In this document: positions 43,090-51,303 of the stretch, piece by piece
Layout: every line of letters begins with the position of its first letter
Numbering within the stretch: the stretch's first letter is position 1
DNA from: Advenella sp. S44
GTDB taxonomy: Bacteria; Pseudomonadota; Gammaproteobacteria; Burkholderiales; Burkholderiaceae_B
Length of the DNA: 64,000 nucleotides
Assembly: GCF_002810445.1 (NCBI RefSeq)
Contig: NZ_NEXS01000003.1
Location: 1 to 64,000, forward strand
Reading direction: 5' to 3'
Program-made: the position numbers and the translations under genes
Notes under the pieces: generated by a model
Told to the model about the DNA's origin: nothing
Databases searched by the model: none
What the model saw: the letters and a program-made list of their open reading frames with translations, nothing else

Positions 43090-44334
43090 ATGAGTTCTTT
43101 GTCCGGAATACAGGTGCTGGATCTGTCACGCGTATTGGCAGGGCCGTGGTGCGCGCAGACGCTGGCAGATTTGGGGGCCGATGTCATCAAAGTGGAGCGG
43201 CCTGGAACCGGCGATGATACACGGGGCTGGGGCCCGCCCTGGCTTGAAAAATCGCCGGGTGAGGACAGGGATTCAGCTTATTTCCTGAGCGCAAACCGCA
43301 ACAAAAAATCGGTCGCCATTGATATATCCAGCAAGGAAGGAGCGGAACTAGTGCGCCAGCTGGCTGCACGTAGCGACGTGCTGGTCGAAAATTTCAAGGT
43401 CGGCGACTTGCAACGCTATGGCCTGTCCTATGAAGACCTGAAGCAGGTTAACCCAGCTCTGGTCTATTGCTCCATTACCGGTTTTGGGCAGCAGGGGCTT
43501 TATGCGCAGCGGGCAGGCTATGACTTTTTGATTCAAGGTATGGGAGGGCTGATGAGCATTACCGGGACGCCTGACGGCAAACCGGGAGCCGGCCCACAGA
43601 AGGTGGGAGTCGCGCTCACAGACATTCTGACTGGCATGTATGCTGCCACCGGCATTCTTGCGGCGGTCATCAAAAGCCGGGCAACCGGCACGGGACAACA
43701 TATTGACGTTTCACTGCTGGATGTGCAGATCGCGAGCCTGGCGAATCAGGCCATGAATTATCTGGTTGGCGGCCAGGCGCCGCAACGGCTGGGAAATGCG
43801 CATCCTAATATCGTGCCGTACCAAGATTTTCGCACGCTGGATGGATACATGATTCTGGCTATCGGTAACGACACGCAATTCAAGCGGTTCTGCCAGGTAG
43901 CTGGCCGGCCCGAGTGGGCCGAGGATGCCCGTTACGTTACCAATGCTGCCCGGATCCAGCATCGTACGGCGTTGATTGATGCTATTGCGAACGTCATTGG
44001 CGAACAGACTACAGCATACTGGATTGAGGTCATGGAGGCGGCAGGCGTCCCTTGTGGTCCCATCAACACCATTCAGGACGTGTTTGCGGATCCGCATGTC
44101 AAACAGCGCCAGGCACAGTTCACAATATCATCGAAAAACAAGGGTGAAATTCCCTCGGTGGCGAATCCTTTAAAACTTTCGGAATCGCCCATCGAATATC
44201 GTATGGCGCCCCCCGACCTGGGGCAGGACTCCCACCAGGTTCTTTCTGATGAACTTGGAATGAATCCGGACGAAATTGAAGATCTGGTGCATAGAAAGAT
44301 CGTGGCATGCGCGGCAGAGGCGTATGACCCTTGA
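43090..44334 (+). CDS. Family III CoA transferase (CaiB/BaiF)
   Basis: A 414-residue family III CoA transferase of normal length. It starts GIQVLDLSRVLAGPWCAQTL, has ENFKVGDLQRYGL, and holds the probable catalytic aspartate D145 in RAGYDFLIQGMGGLMS. It would activate a carboxylate by CoA transfer from succinyl-CoA or a similar donor. The ATG at 43090 follows AGGAAG; the frame is open a further 16 codons upstream. It is the third gene of the UGSC operon, so the likely substrate is the acid handled by the two preceding proteins and bound by the Bug receptor that follows. Confidence 0.92.
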   Translation: MSSLSGIQVLDLSRVLAGPWCAQTLADLGADVIKVERPGTGDDTRGWGPPWLEKSPGEDRDSAYFLSANRNKKSVAIDISSKEGAELVRQLAARSDVLVENFKVGDLQRYGLSYEDLKQVNPALVYCSITGFGQQGLYAQRAGYDFLIQGMGGLMSITGTPDGKPGAGPQKVGVALTDILTGMYAATGILAAVIKSRATGTGQHIDVSLLDVQIASLANQAMNYLVGGQAPQRLGNAHPNIVPYQDFRTLDGYMILAIGNDTQFKRFCQVAGRPEWAEDARYVTNAARIQHRTALIDAIANVIGEQTTAYWIEVMEAAGVPCGPINTIQDVFADPHVKQRQAQFTISSKNKGEIPSVANPLKLSESPIEYRMAPPDLGQDSHQVLSDELGMNPDEIEDLVHRKIVACAAEAYDP

Positions 44335-44363
44335 ATATGAAAATACAATAAAGGAGAGACATA

Positions 44364-45344
44364 ATGAAAATGATGAAAATTGCCGCGGTATTTCTGTTGT
44401 CTGTGTTTGCAGCCACGCCGTATTCAGCAGCGCTGGCTGCTGACATCTATCCCGATAAACCGATTACCGTGGTGGTGCCGTTTCCCCCAGGCGGACCTAC
44501 GGATATTGTCGCCAGAATTGTGAGCCAGTCACTCTCCAAGCAATTGGGACAGACGATTGTGATTGACAACAAACCTGGTGCCAGCAGCGTGATCGGCGCC
44601 GGCCATGTTGCTCGTGCTGCGGCAGATGGCTATACCTTACTGTTTAACTATTCCGGGCATGTGATCAATCCGTATCTGAAAAGCGATCTGCCATTCGATC
44701 CCATGAAGGATTTTGTTCCTGTGGCCGGTCTTGCATCCACCCCTCAAATGCTTGTTGTCGCCCCTGGCAATAAGGCTGGTTCTGTAGAGGAGCTGGTTGC
44801 TCAAGCGAAAGAAGCCGGAAAAAAACTGACTTTCGCTTCGTCCAGCATTGGTGCCCCCAGTCATTTGGCCGGAGAGTTGTTTAACCAGTTGACTTCATTG
44901 CACATTCTGCATGTTCCTTACCGGGGTAGTGCACCTGCGCTGACTGATCTTATCGGGGGGCAAGTGGACATGATGTTCGACAGTGCGCCGTCGTCCCTTA
45001 ATTTTGTACGCTCGCACAAGCTCAAGGCGTTGGGTGTAACCTCAAAACATCGATCCGAAGTCACACCGGAGATACCCACGATGGAAGAGTCCGGTCTGGA
45101 AGGCTTTGACATTACCACATGGTATGGCGTTTGGGCACCAGCCAATACGCCGCCGGACATCGTGGCGCAAATCAATCAGGCAATCAACAAGACGCTGGCA
45201 GATCCGGATGTTCGCACCAAGCTCTTGCAGGCGGGTGCCGATCCAATGAGTGGTACACAGCATGCCTTCGCTGCTTTTTGCAAAACCGAATTCGACCGCT
45301 ACGGGGCTATCGTGAAAGCAGCCCGGATCTCGCCACAGTCCTGA
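44364..45344 (+). CDS. Bug family tripartite tricarboxylate transporter substrate-binding protein
   Basis: A 326-residue exported Bug/TctC receptor; the signal peptide ends near SAALAADIY. Landmarks are KPITVVVPFPPGGPTDIVAR, VIDNKPGASSVIGAGHV, ADGYTLLFNY and HVPYRGSAPALTDLIGGQVD. The ATG has AAGGAG 9 bp upstream. It closes the UGSC operon, 29 bp after the CoA transferase. Confidence 0.92.
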   Translation: MKMMKIAAVFLLSVFAATPYSAALAADIYPDKPITVVVPFPPGGPTDIVARIVSQSLSKQLGQTIVIDNKPGASSVIGAGHVARAAADGYTLLFNYSGHVINPYLKSDLPFDPMKDFVPVAGLASTPQMLVVAPGNKAGSVEELVAQAKEAGKKLTFASSSIGAPSHLAGELFNQLTSLHILHVPYRGSAPALTDLIGGQVDMMFDSAPSSLNFVRSHKLKALGVTSKHRSEVTPEIPTMEESGLEGFDITTWYGVWAPANTPPDIVAQINQAINKTLADPDVRTKLLQAGADPMSGTQHAFAAFCKTEFDRYGAIVKAARISPQS

Positions 45345-45454
45345 CAGGTGTCTTTTCTTGAAATATAGACACTTTCTCTCGCTCGTACGGCTGCGGCTGC
45401 TGGCACATTGACATCGCTGTCATGCGTGCCTGTGCTGGATTTCGAGTCGCGCTT

Positions 45455-46614
45455 TCATGTGTTCAATGCCCGCCATCTTGCGTGCTCGGATTTGAGATAG
45501 TCGACATACATGTTTCCTGTTCGATAATCAGGCGTTCCTCCAAGAGACATGAAATCGTGCTTGATCGCTGGAGATTCAAGAGTTTCAACGATTGCGCGAA
45601 TCAGCCAATGTTGAATATCATCCTTCAACCCAGTAGGCGCCACCAGACAATATCCGCCGTCTGCAAAAACATCAGGAAGACCGCATTCTTCACAAGTGGG
45701 GGTGTTCGGCAACCACGAGGGTCGCTCATAGCCGGCAACCATCAAGGGGCGCACAACGTCGTTTCTGATGGCAGACATCGCGCCAGCAGCTTCAGCGAAA
45801 ACGATATCCACCCGCTGTTTCATTAAATCAGTCATGGCGGGCATCAAACCGTCATAATTACGTGCGTTCAGAAGAAGATCGGTTTTTTTCTGAAACAAAT
45901 CTGCCAATACACTTAAACTGCCCTGACCGACATGCGCAATTTGGTACCTCCCAGGACGCATCCGTGCCTGGGCGATTAGATCCGTCATTCGCCATGCAGC
46001 GACATGGGATCCGACCAACAATATGTTTGGTACGTTGACCAGCCCATGCAAATAAGTGACATCGTGAAAAACGTCGAACAGATCGTCTCCGTTCCCAAGA
46101 CAAGAGAAAACTGTAGCGCCTGTTCCGGCCAGACCGATAGTCAGCCCATCCGGTGCGGATCTGGTAATCTTGTGCACGCCCAACAGGCCACCCAATCCAA
46201 CTGCGTTGTCCACTGACACGCGTCTCTCTATTTTTTCGCTGAATACCTGGGCAAAATAGCGCGCATACCGATCCGCAGGTCCGTTGGGCGGAAAGGGCAC
46301 GATCAATGTAATGCCGCTGTCGCTAGATGTTTTGGGGTGCCGTCGTGTCAATGCGCCTTTCATTAAGCGGGCAGCTTCAGATAAGGTTGCGGCTTGACGC
46401 GTCACAATGGAAACACCACGATCCAGTTGCGGGGTAATTTTTATACAGCAGACCCGTGGATTTGGCGCCGCATCACCGCAGCTTGTAGGCAATACCGCTA
46501 TGCCAAAGCGCTCGGATGCCAGAGACATGGCCATGGCAGGTTGTGCAACTTCCTGTGCAACTGCAGGATTAATCCCGTAACGACTGAGAAAACTGTCCAG
46601 GTTCGCTCTCCCAC
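45455..46614 (-). pseudogene. 3' part of an IS-split LysR-Bug fusion gene (LysR effector tail plus complete Bug domain)
   Basis: Reading from the IS junction at 46614, the frame gives RANLDSFLSRYGINPAVAQE and AMSLASERFGIAVLPTSCGD, the C-terminal half of a LysR effector domain, ending near RRHP. It then runs without a stop into a Bug/TctC domain: GITLIVPFPPNGPADRYARY, SAPDGLTIGLAGTGATVF and the rest to 45455, about 292 residues with no signal peptide. The first ATG inside the fragment is at 46534, so an annotated 359-residue protein would be a headless product. Removing the IS (46615-47802) and one CCAC copy joins this exactly in frame with 47803-48425, giving 593 codons. Residues 1-300 would be LysR, 301-592 Bug. 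Confidence 0.85.
46611..46614. repeat. CCAC target-site duplication, left copy
   Basis: CCAC immediately precedes the IS end TGTAACTATCCCC and is repeated at 47803-47806 right after the other IS end. A 4-bp duplication is usual for the IS407 group of the IS3 family. Confidence 0.8.
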
Positions 46615-46686
46615 TGTAACTATCCCCTAAAATAATACAGCTGAAGCGTAGAATTTTTCTTACACTAAGAAAAAAGGATTTTTACG

Positions 46687-46947
46687 ATGAGCAAACGGAT
46701 GACAGAAAGCCAAATTGTGGCGATGTTGAAAGAAGCGGAAGCTGGGATACCGATTAAAGAGCTGTGCCGCAAGCATCATGTAGGTAACTCCACATTTTAT
46801 AAATGGCGAGCCAAATATGGCGGCATGGAGCTCTCCGACGTAAAACGACTCAAAGAGCTCGAGGAGGAGAATCGTCGCTTAAAGCAGATGTATGCTGATT
46901 TAAGTTTGAAGTCTCAGTTGCAGGAAGAAATCATAAAAAAGCTGTAG
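46687..46947 (+). CDS. IS3-family transposase OrfA
   Basis: An 86-residue helix-turn-helix protein with the IS407-type OrfA pattern: MTESQIVAMLKEAEAGIPIK, ELCRKHHVGNSTFYKWRAKY and a leucine-zipper tail RLKELEEENRRLKQMY. It binds IS ends. Its 3' end carries A6G at 46935-46941 just before the stop, the site where -1 frameshifting would make the OrfAB transposase. Confidence 0.93.
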   Translation: MSKRMTESQIVAMLKEAEAGIPIKELCRKHHVGNSTFYKWRAKYGGMELSDVKRLKELEEENRRLKQMYADLSLKSQLQEEIIKKL

Positions 46948-47763
46948 TGCCTGTTGCGACGCGTAAAGACTGGGCAAAAGCGCTACAGGCACAGCATGAC
47001 ATCAGCGTTGTTTTAAGCTGCATGATTACGGGGATGAGTCGCACCGCGTTTTACTATCAGCCTAAACGTTGTGATGATAGCGAGGTAATTACAGTGCTAA
47101 ACACGCTGGTTTGAAAGACATCAACGTTGGGGGTTCCCCAAGTGTTTTAAGCGCATACGCGCTTTAGGTTACCGCTGGAATCATAAGCGTGTACAGCGTG
47201 TTTATAATGCATTGCGACTCAACATAAAGACAAAGCGCAAGCAACGCGTGCCTGCTCGCCAACCCGAACCACTCGTCGTACCTAAAAGTACGGGTCAGTG
47301 TTGGTCGATGGATTTTATGTCGGACCGCTTAGAAAATAACGTGCGATTTCGTACATTTAATGTGATTGACGATTGCAATCGCGAGTTGCTAGGAATCGAT
47401 ATTGGCACGGGCTTGCCGTCTGCTCGTGTCACCCGTTACCTAGATGGGCTGGCCTCTTGGCACGGCTACCCACGTAGAGTTCGTGTCGATAATGGCCCCG
47501 AGTTCACCTCCGCGGAGTTCGTTCAGTGGGCACATCAACATGGCGTTTATATTGATTATACGCAGCCCGGTTGCCCCTATCAAAACGCCTATATTGAGCG
47601 CTTCAATCGTACGTACCGCCAAGAGGTATTAGATTTATATCTTTTTACGTCGTTGAAGCAAGTTCAACACATCACGGAACACTGGACAACGATTTACAAC
47701 ACCGAAAGACCGCACGATTCACTCAATGACATGACACCCATTGACTATAAATTAACATTATAA
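46947..47763 (+). pseudogene. IS3-family transposase OrfB, frameshifted
   Basis: Entered by -1 slippage at A6G, the frame reads VPVATRKDWAKALQAQHDIS up to LNTLV near 47109. One extra T in the run 47110-47112 then shifts the frame; without it, the reading would continue ERHQRWGFPKCFKRIRALGY into the long downstream frame. That part holds the full DDE catalytic triad: WSMDFM, VRVDNGPEF and NAYIERFNRTYRQE. So all functional segments are present but joined across one frameshift, either a mutation or a sequencing error. The downstream piece alone (from a TTG at 47212) lacks the N-terminal region. Confidence 0.8.
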
Positions 47764-47802
47764 ATTCTATGTGTGTGGTGTATTAAAGATGGGGTATTTA
47801 CA

Positions 47803-47806
47803 CCAC
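47803..47806. repeat. CCAC target-site duplication, right copy
   Basis: Follows the IS end GGGGTATTTACA directly and matches the copy at 46611-46614. Confidence 0.8.
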
Positions 47807-48425
47807 CGCTGTTGCAGCTCAGAAGGATAAGAGTCTCATATTTAAGTAAACCGACGGGGATCTCGGAGCGTCGCGAAAAAGGGTGGTCGACACAGCAAAA
47901 AACAGAATAATCGTCGTGTAGAAGCAACTCGGAATGAAGGTCTGAAGGGATGGAATCGTCTGCGCAAATACCAAGTTCCGCCGAACCAGAATGGACAGCA
48001 TCAATCACCGAGGTGTGGGTGAGATCTCTTAGCTGTAGCCTGATATCAGGATAGGCTTGTTGGGCGAAAGCAAGACGACCTGCAAGGTCTCTTCCTGTGA
48101 CTGTCGAGCCGCAGGCCACCGTGAGTGTCCCCCTGGCAACCGAACCTTTCTGTTTCGCACGCTCAATCACCAAGTCCAGGTTAAAAAGGGCTTCGCGCAA
48201 GGGGCCGATCAGTTCGCGGCCATCTGCGCTAAGCGACACTTGCCGACTAGTGCGCTCAATCAATGAAATGCCCAGGTTCTCGTCAAGCGCCTTGATTGCC
48301 TGACTTACCGCCGATTGCGTCAATCCTACCGCGTGAGCGGTCGCGCTGAAGCTTTCTGTTTCTGCTATCGATAACAGGATTCGAAGCTGCTTGAGGGTAA
48401 CGGGGCTGTTAATAAACATATCCAT
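47803..48425 (-). pseudogene. 5' part of an IS-split LysR-Bug fusion gene (DNA-binding and N-terminal effector domains)
   Basis: Starts at ATG 48425 with a LysR helix-turn-helix (LKQLRILLSIAETESFSATA, then LTQSAVSQAIKALDENLG) and the first half of the effector domain (TLTVACGSTVTGRDLAGRLA, GICADDSIPSDLHSELLL), reaching YETLILLSCNSGG at the IS border. Translation continues into the IS and stops at 47745, giving a 226-residue truncated LysR that keeps the DNA-binding domain. It is divergent from the ammonia-lyase-fold operon, the probable target. The truncated form might still bind DNA without responding to ligand. Confidence 0.88.
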
Positions 48426-48707
48426 AAGAATAATTAATATATTGGAAAGCTAAATTAATTTATCTTGCATTGCAAGTGCCATTACATTGTCGTTACCCCG
48501 ATGAATAGGGCGTTCGCACTCTTTCTGTAAGACTATACCAGCATATCAGGAACGGCATTGTCCATCGCCTCTTTGCGGAAAGTTGCATTGCTCGCCTTGA
48601 AATTGGACGAGAAAGAATATTTCTTATAAATCACTACCGGTGCTGGGAAGGAAGAGGCGCAACGTACTTTTATGGATGGAAATGGCTTGAAAACAGGAAA
48701 CAGGCGT

Positions 48708-50204
48708 ATGGGAAACGAGGTAAACAGCAAAGTCGACATTGACGGCCGGTCACTCTCCGTTGAGAGCGTGCTAAGGGTCGCACGCCAGGGCGCTACAGTT
48801 GGAGTGCCACCGCTTGCGTGGGAACAGATCAGAAGCGGGCGAGAAGTCGTTGAACGCCTTGTTTCAAGAGGAGATCTGGTGTATGGCGTAACGAGCAGCG
48901 TTGGCGCCAAAACGGGCGTCCTTTTGGATCCTGAACATTACACTGAATTTAATTGGCGGCTTCTGGAGACGCACAACTTTGGTCATGGACCGACAGCTTC
49001 GCCAGAGGTGGTGCGCTCCATGCTTGTCATATTGCTCAACAGTATGGCTAGCGGACGATTGGGTGTTCGACCGATTTTGGCGGAAAAGATAGTGGACGCG
49101 CTCAATAGTGATCGCCATTTTACCGTTCACTTATGGGGCTCTACCGGTGAAAGCGATATGTCGCCGGTCGTTGATATTGTTCTGGATCTCTATGATGATG
49201 TGCAATTGGCTGCCGGGGAGGCGATCGCGTTAATCAACTCCAGTGCCTTGTCGATCGGATCTGCAGCACTGGCCATTTACGATATCGAGCAGCTGCTTCA
49301 TAACGGATGTGTCGTCGCTGCGTTGAGTATGGAAGGATTCGCGGCCAACCCGTCTATTCTGTCGGATGCTGCCGTGAGGTCCCGTCCATTTGAGGGGCTG
49401 GCTCTGGCGACCCGACTCATTAAAAACGAACTGGAAGGCAGCTATCTTTACAAAGAGCACGGACCCAGGCACTTACAGGACCCCCTCTGTTTCAGGTCGC
49501 TTCCAATCACTTATGGCAACGCTTTCGATGTGCTCGATTTTGCGAAAAAGCAGATTGGCATCGAACTTAATGCGAGCCAGAATAATCCTGTTGTTTCCAT
49601 CGAAGACGACGCGATGGTGTCGGTAGCGAATTTTGACATGCTTTCGCTTTCGATGGCACTTGATGCGCTTCGGCTTGCTCTGGCACCTGTGGTTACTGGC
49701 TCCACGGAGCGACTGGCAAAGCTTGTCGACTCGTACTGGTCCGGCCTGAGTATCGGGCTTATCAATGCGGACGAGCTGGGTCTGCCTGGATTCAATGGCT
49801 TGGCACAGGTGCATAAATCATTGACCTCCGAAGCCCGGCTTCTGGCCGCACCGAGCGTTAATGAACTGGCCAGTTCAAGTCATTCCAATGGGAATCTGGA
49901 TCGCGTCAGCATGGCGAGCTTGTCCGCTCGGCGCTCCATGGAAATGGCCACATTGTCAAAATCTATTTTGGCGTTTGAACTGCAGGTGGCGGCCCAAGCG
50001 GTGGAAATGAGGGAAGTGCAGACTATGTTGGGAGCCAATACAACCAAGGTATTCAGGTTTGTTCGAAGTCTTCTCCCCTTTGCCGGCGGTAGTCAGAGAG
50101 TGCCACATCCGGCTCCACTTATGGATGCATTAGAGAAGATCGACTACGACCTGCATCGAATCTTATGCCCTTTACGGGCAACAGAATATAGAGAAGCAAT
50201 ATAG
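48708..50204 (+). CDS. HAL/PAL ammonia-lyase-fold protein lacking the MIO tripeptide
   Basis: About 498 residues, the length and fold pattern of histidine/phenylalanine ammonia-lyases. Conserved family stretches are LVYGVTSSVGAKTG (catalytic Tyr59), NWRLLETHNFGHGP, AGEAIALINSSALSIG, RHLQDPLCFRSLPITYG and IGIELNASQNNPVVS. At the cofactor site, where lyases have GSxGASGDLAP, this protein has GSTGESDMSP: the Ala-Ser-Gly that cyclises to MIO is Glu-Ser-Asp, or Glu-Ser with Gly deleted. A standard MIO cannot form. It may catalyse a different reaction or have lost activity. ATG 48708 (AGGAAA upstream) is preferred; ATG 48672 is an alternative. It heads the operon with a Bug receptor and an M20 hydrolase. 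Confidence 0.8.
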   Translation: MGNEVNSKVDIDGRSLSVESVLRVARQGATVGVPPLAWEQIRSGREVVERLVSRGDLVYGVTSSVGAKTGVLLDPEHYTEFNWRLLETHNFGHGPTASPEVVRSMLVILLNSMASGRLGVRPILAEKIVDALNSDRHFTVHLWGSTGESDMSPVVDIVLDLYDDVQLAAGEAIALINSSALSIGSAALAIYDIEQLLHNGCVVAALSMEGFAANPSILSDAAVRSRPFEGLALATRLIKNELEGSYLYKEHGPRHLQDPLCFRSLPITYGNAFDVLDFAKKQIGIELNASQNNPVVSIEDDAMVSVANFDMLSLSMALDALRLALAPVVTGSTERLAKLVDSYWSGLSIGLINADELGLPGFNGLAQVHKSLTSEARLLAAPSVNELASSSHSNGNLDRVSMASLSARRSMEMATLSKSILAFELQVAAQAVEMREVQTMLGANTTKVFRFVRSLLPFAGGSQRVPHPAPLMDALEKIDYDLHRILCPLRATEYREAI

Positions 50205-50283
50205 CCGGCATGAAGATTCAAATCACAAATGAAAGAATGCGCTGCACCGGAGATCCCGGCGGCCAATAACAAGGAGGAATGTA

Positions 50284-51270
50284 ATGGATATCAAAAGAAG
50301 AAGGGCGCTGGTCGGCGCAATCAAAGGATTAGGCGCCCTGGCGGTTCTGACGCCCGGCCTTGCAATGGCAAACTATCCTGAGCGACCAATTCAACTGATT
50401 GTTCCATTTCCGCCAGGGGGCCCCTCGGATAACTACGCGCGGATCCTTGCCTCTGCACTACAGCAGGAATTGGGGCAAACCGTTATCGTTGTCAACAAGC
50501 CCGGCGTTTCGGGTGCATTGGGCATTCAGTACGTTGCAAGATCAAAGCCCGATGGCTATACCTTCGGGCTGGCCGGCATGGGCGCAACCGTTTTTCTTCC
50601 CCTGCTAACCTCGAAAGTCCTATTCGATACCGACAAAGATTTGACGTTCATTGGGGACGTGGTGGCAACGCCTAATGTGTTCATTATAGGAAACCATGTG
50701 AAAGTGAACGATATTGCCGATCTGATCGCCAAAGCGAAAGAGAAGCCCGGTGCATTTTCATATGCGTCTACTGGCGTTGGTAGTACCTCACATGTACTGA
50801 CCTCCCTTTTCGAGCAATCGGCGCACGTCAAGCTGCTGCACGTGCCTTATAAAGGCGCAGCGCCTGCGCTGCAGGAGCTGATGAGTGGCCTGGTCGATAT
50901 TTTTATTGGTGACGCGGCAGGAATTCTTCCAATGGTTAAAGCCGGCAAGGCACGGGCGTTGTTTACAGTAGACAAAGATCGGATGGAATGGCTTCCTGAC
51001 CTTCCTAGCGCACCTGAGGTCGGTCTGCCCGACGTATATTTGAGTGGCGAATACGGGCTTGTTGGTCCGGCGGGTTTAAGCGATGGTGTGCAAAAGAGTA
51101 TGCATAGCGCCCTTGCCAAGGCGCTTTCGAGCCAAACTGTGAGCGAGAAATTCGGCCAGCAATTTGGAAAACCGGTGATGGGGAGCGGCGCTGACTACAA
51201 GAATATGCTTGATGCTGAGAGTAAGCGTTGGACGAAGGTAGTCAAGTCTGCCAATATCACATTGGATTGA
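50284..51270 (+). CDS. Bug family tripartite tricarboxylate transporter substrate-binding protein
   Basis: A 328-residue exported Bug/TctC receptor. The signal peptide starts with KRRR and ends near GLAMANY. Landmarks are PIQLIVPFPPGGPSDNYARI, SKPDGYTFGLAGMGATVFLP, GVGSTSHVLTSLF and HVPYKGAAPALQELMSGLVD. It is strikingly like the Bug domain of the split LysR-Bug fusion (shared GLAGxGATVF and GLPDV-x(2-3)-G-x-Y-x-LV-x-P-x-GL patterns), so both probably bind the same ligand. The start follows AAGGAGGAATGTA. It lies 79 bp after the ammonia-lyase-fold gene. Confidence 0.92.
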   Translation: MDIKRRRALVGAIKGLGALAVLTPGLAMANYPERPIQLIVPFPPGGPSDNYARILASALQQELGQTVIVVNKPGVSGALGIQYVARSKPDGYTFGLAGMGATVFLPLLTSKVLFDTDKDLTFIGDVVATPNVFIIGNHVKVNDIADLIAKAKEKPGAFSYASTGVGSTSHVLTSLFEQSAHVKLLHVPYKGAAPALQELMSGLVDIFIGDAAGILPMVKAGKARALFTVDKDRMEWLPDLPSAPEVGLPDVYLSGEYGLVGPAGLSDGVQKSMHSALAKALSSQTVSEKFGQQFGKPVMGSGADYKNMLDAESKRWTKVVKSANITLD

Positions 51271-51303
51271 GCCGGGCCAGGTTATATCGTCAAGGAGATG
51301 GTA

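Larger units (their letters stand above)
46615..47802 (+). mobile_element. IS3-family insertion sequence (IS407-like group), 1188 bp
   Basis: The element has imperfect terminal inverted repeats of about 41 bp. The left end begins TGTAACTATCCCC and the right end, read inwards, begins TGTAAATACCCC; both continue with a shared TAATACA and TAGAATTT. It is bounded by CCAC duplications and carries overlapping orfA and orfB with an A6G slippery heptamer. It disrupts the LysR-Bug fusion gene, lying opposite to it in orientation. The target duplication is intact and the flanking gene halves have no further damage, so the insertion looks recent. OrfB has a one-base frameshift, so this copy may not transpose by itself. 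Confidence 0.88.

Noticed and set aside
45455-46534. A free-standing 359-residue Bug-like protein starting at ATG 46534
   Set aside because: Its first 67 residues are LysR effector-domain sequence that continues upstream to the IS border, so the ATG is internal to a split gene.
47745-48425. A complete short LysR regulator of 226 residues
   Set aside because: LysR proteins are about 300 residues; the last 19 residues come from the insertion sequence and the missing part lies on its other side.
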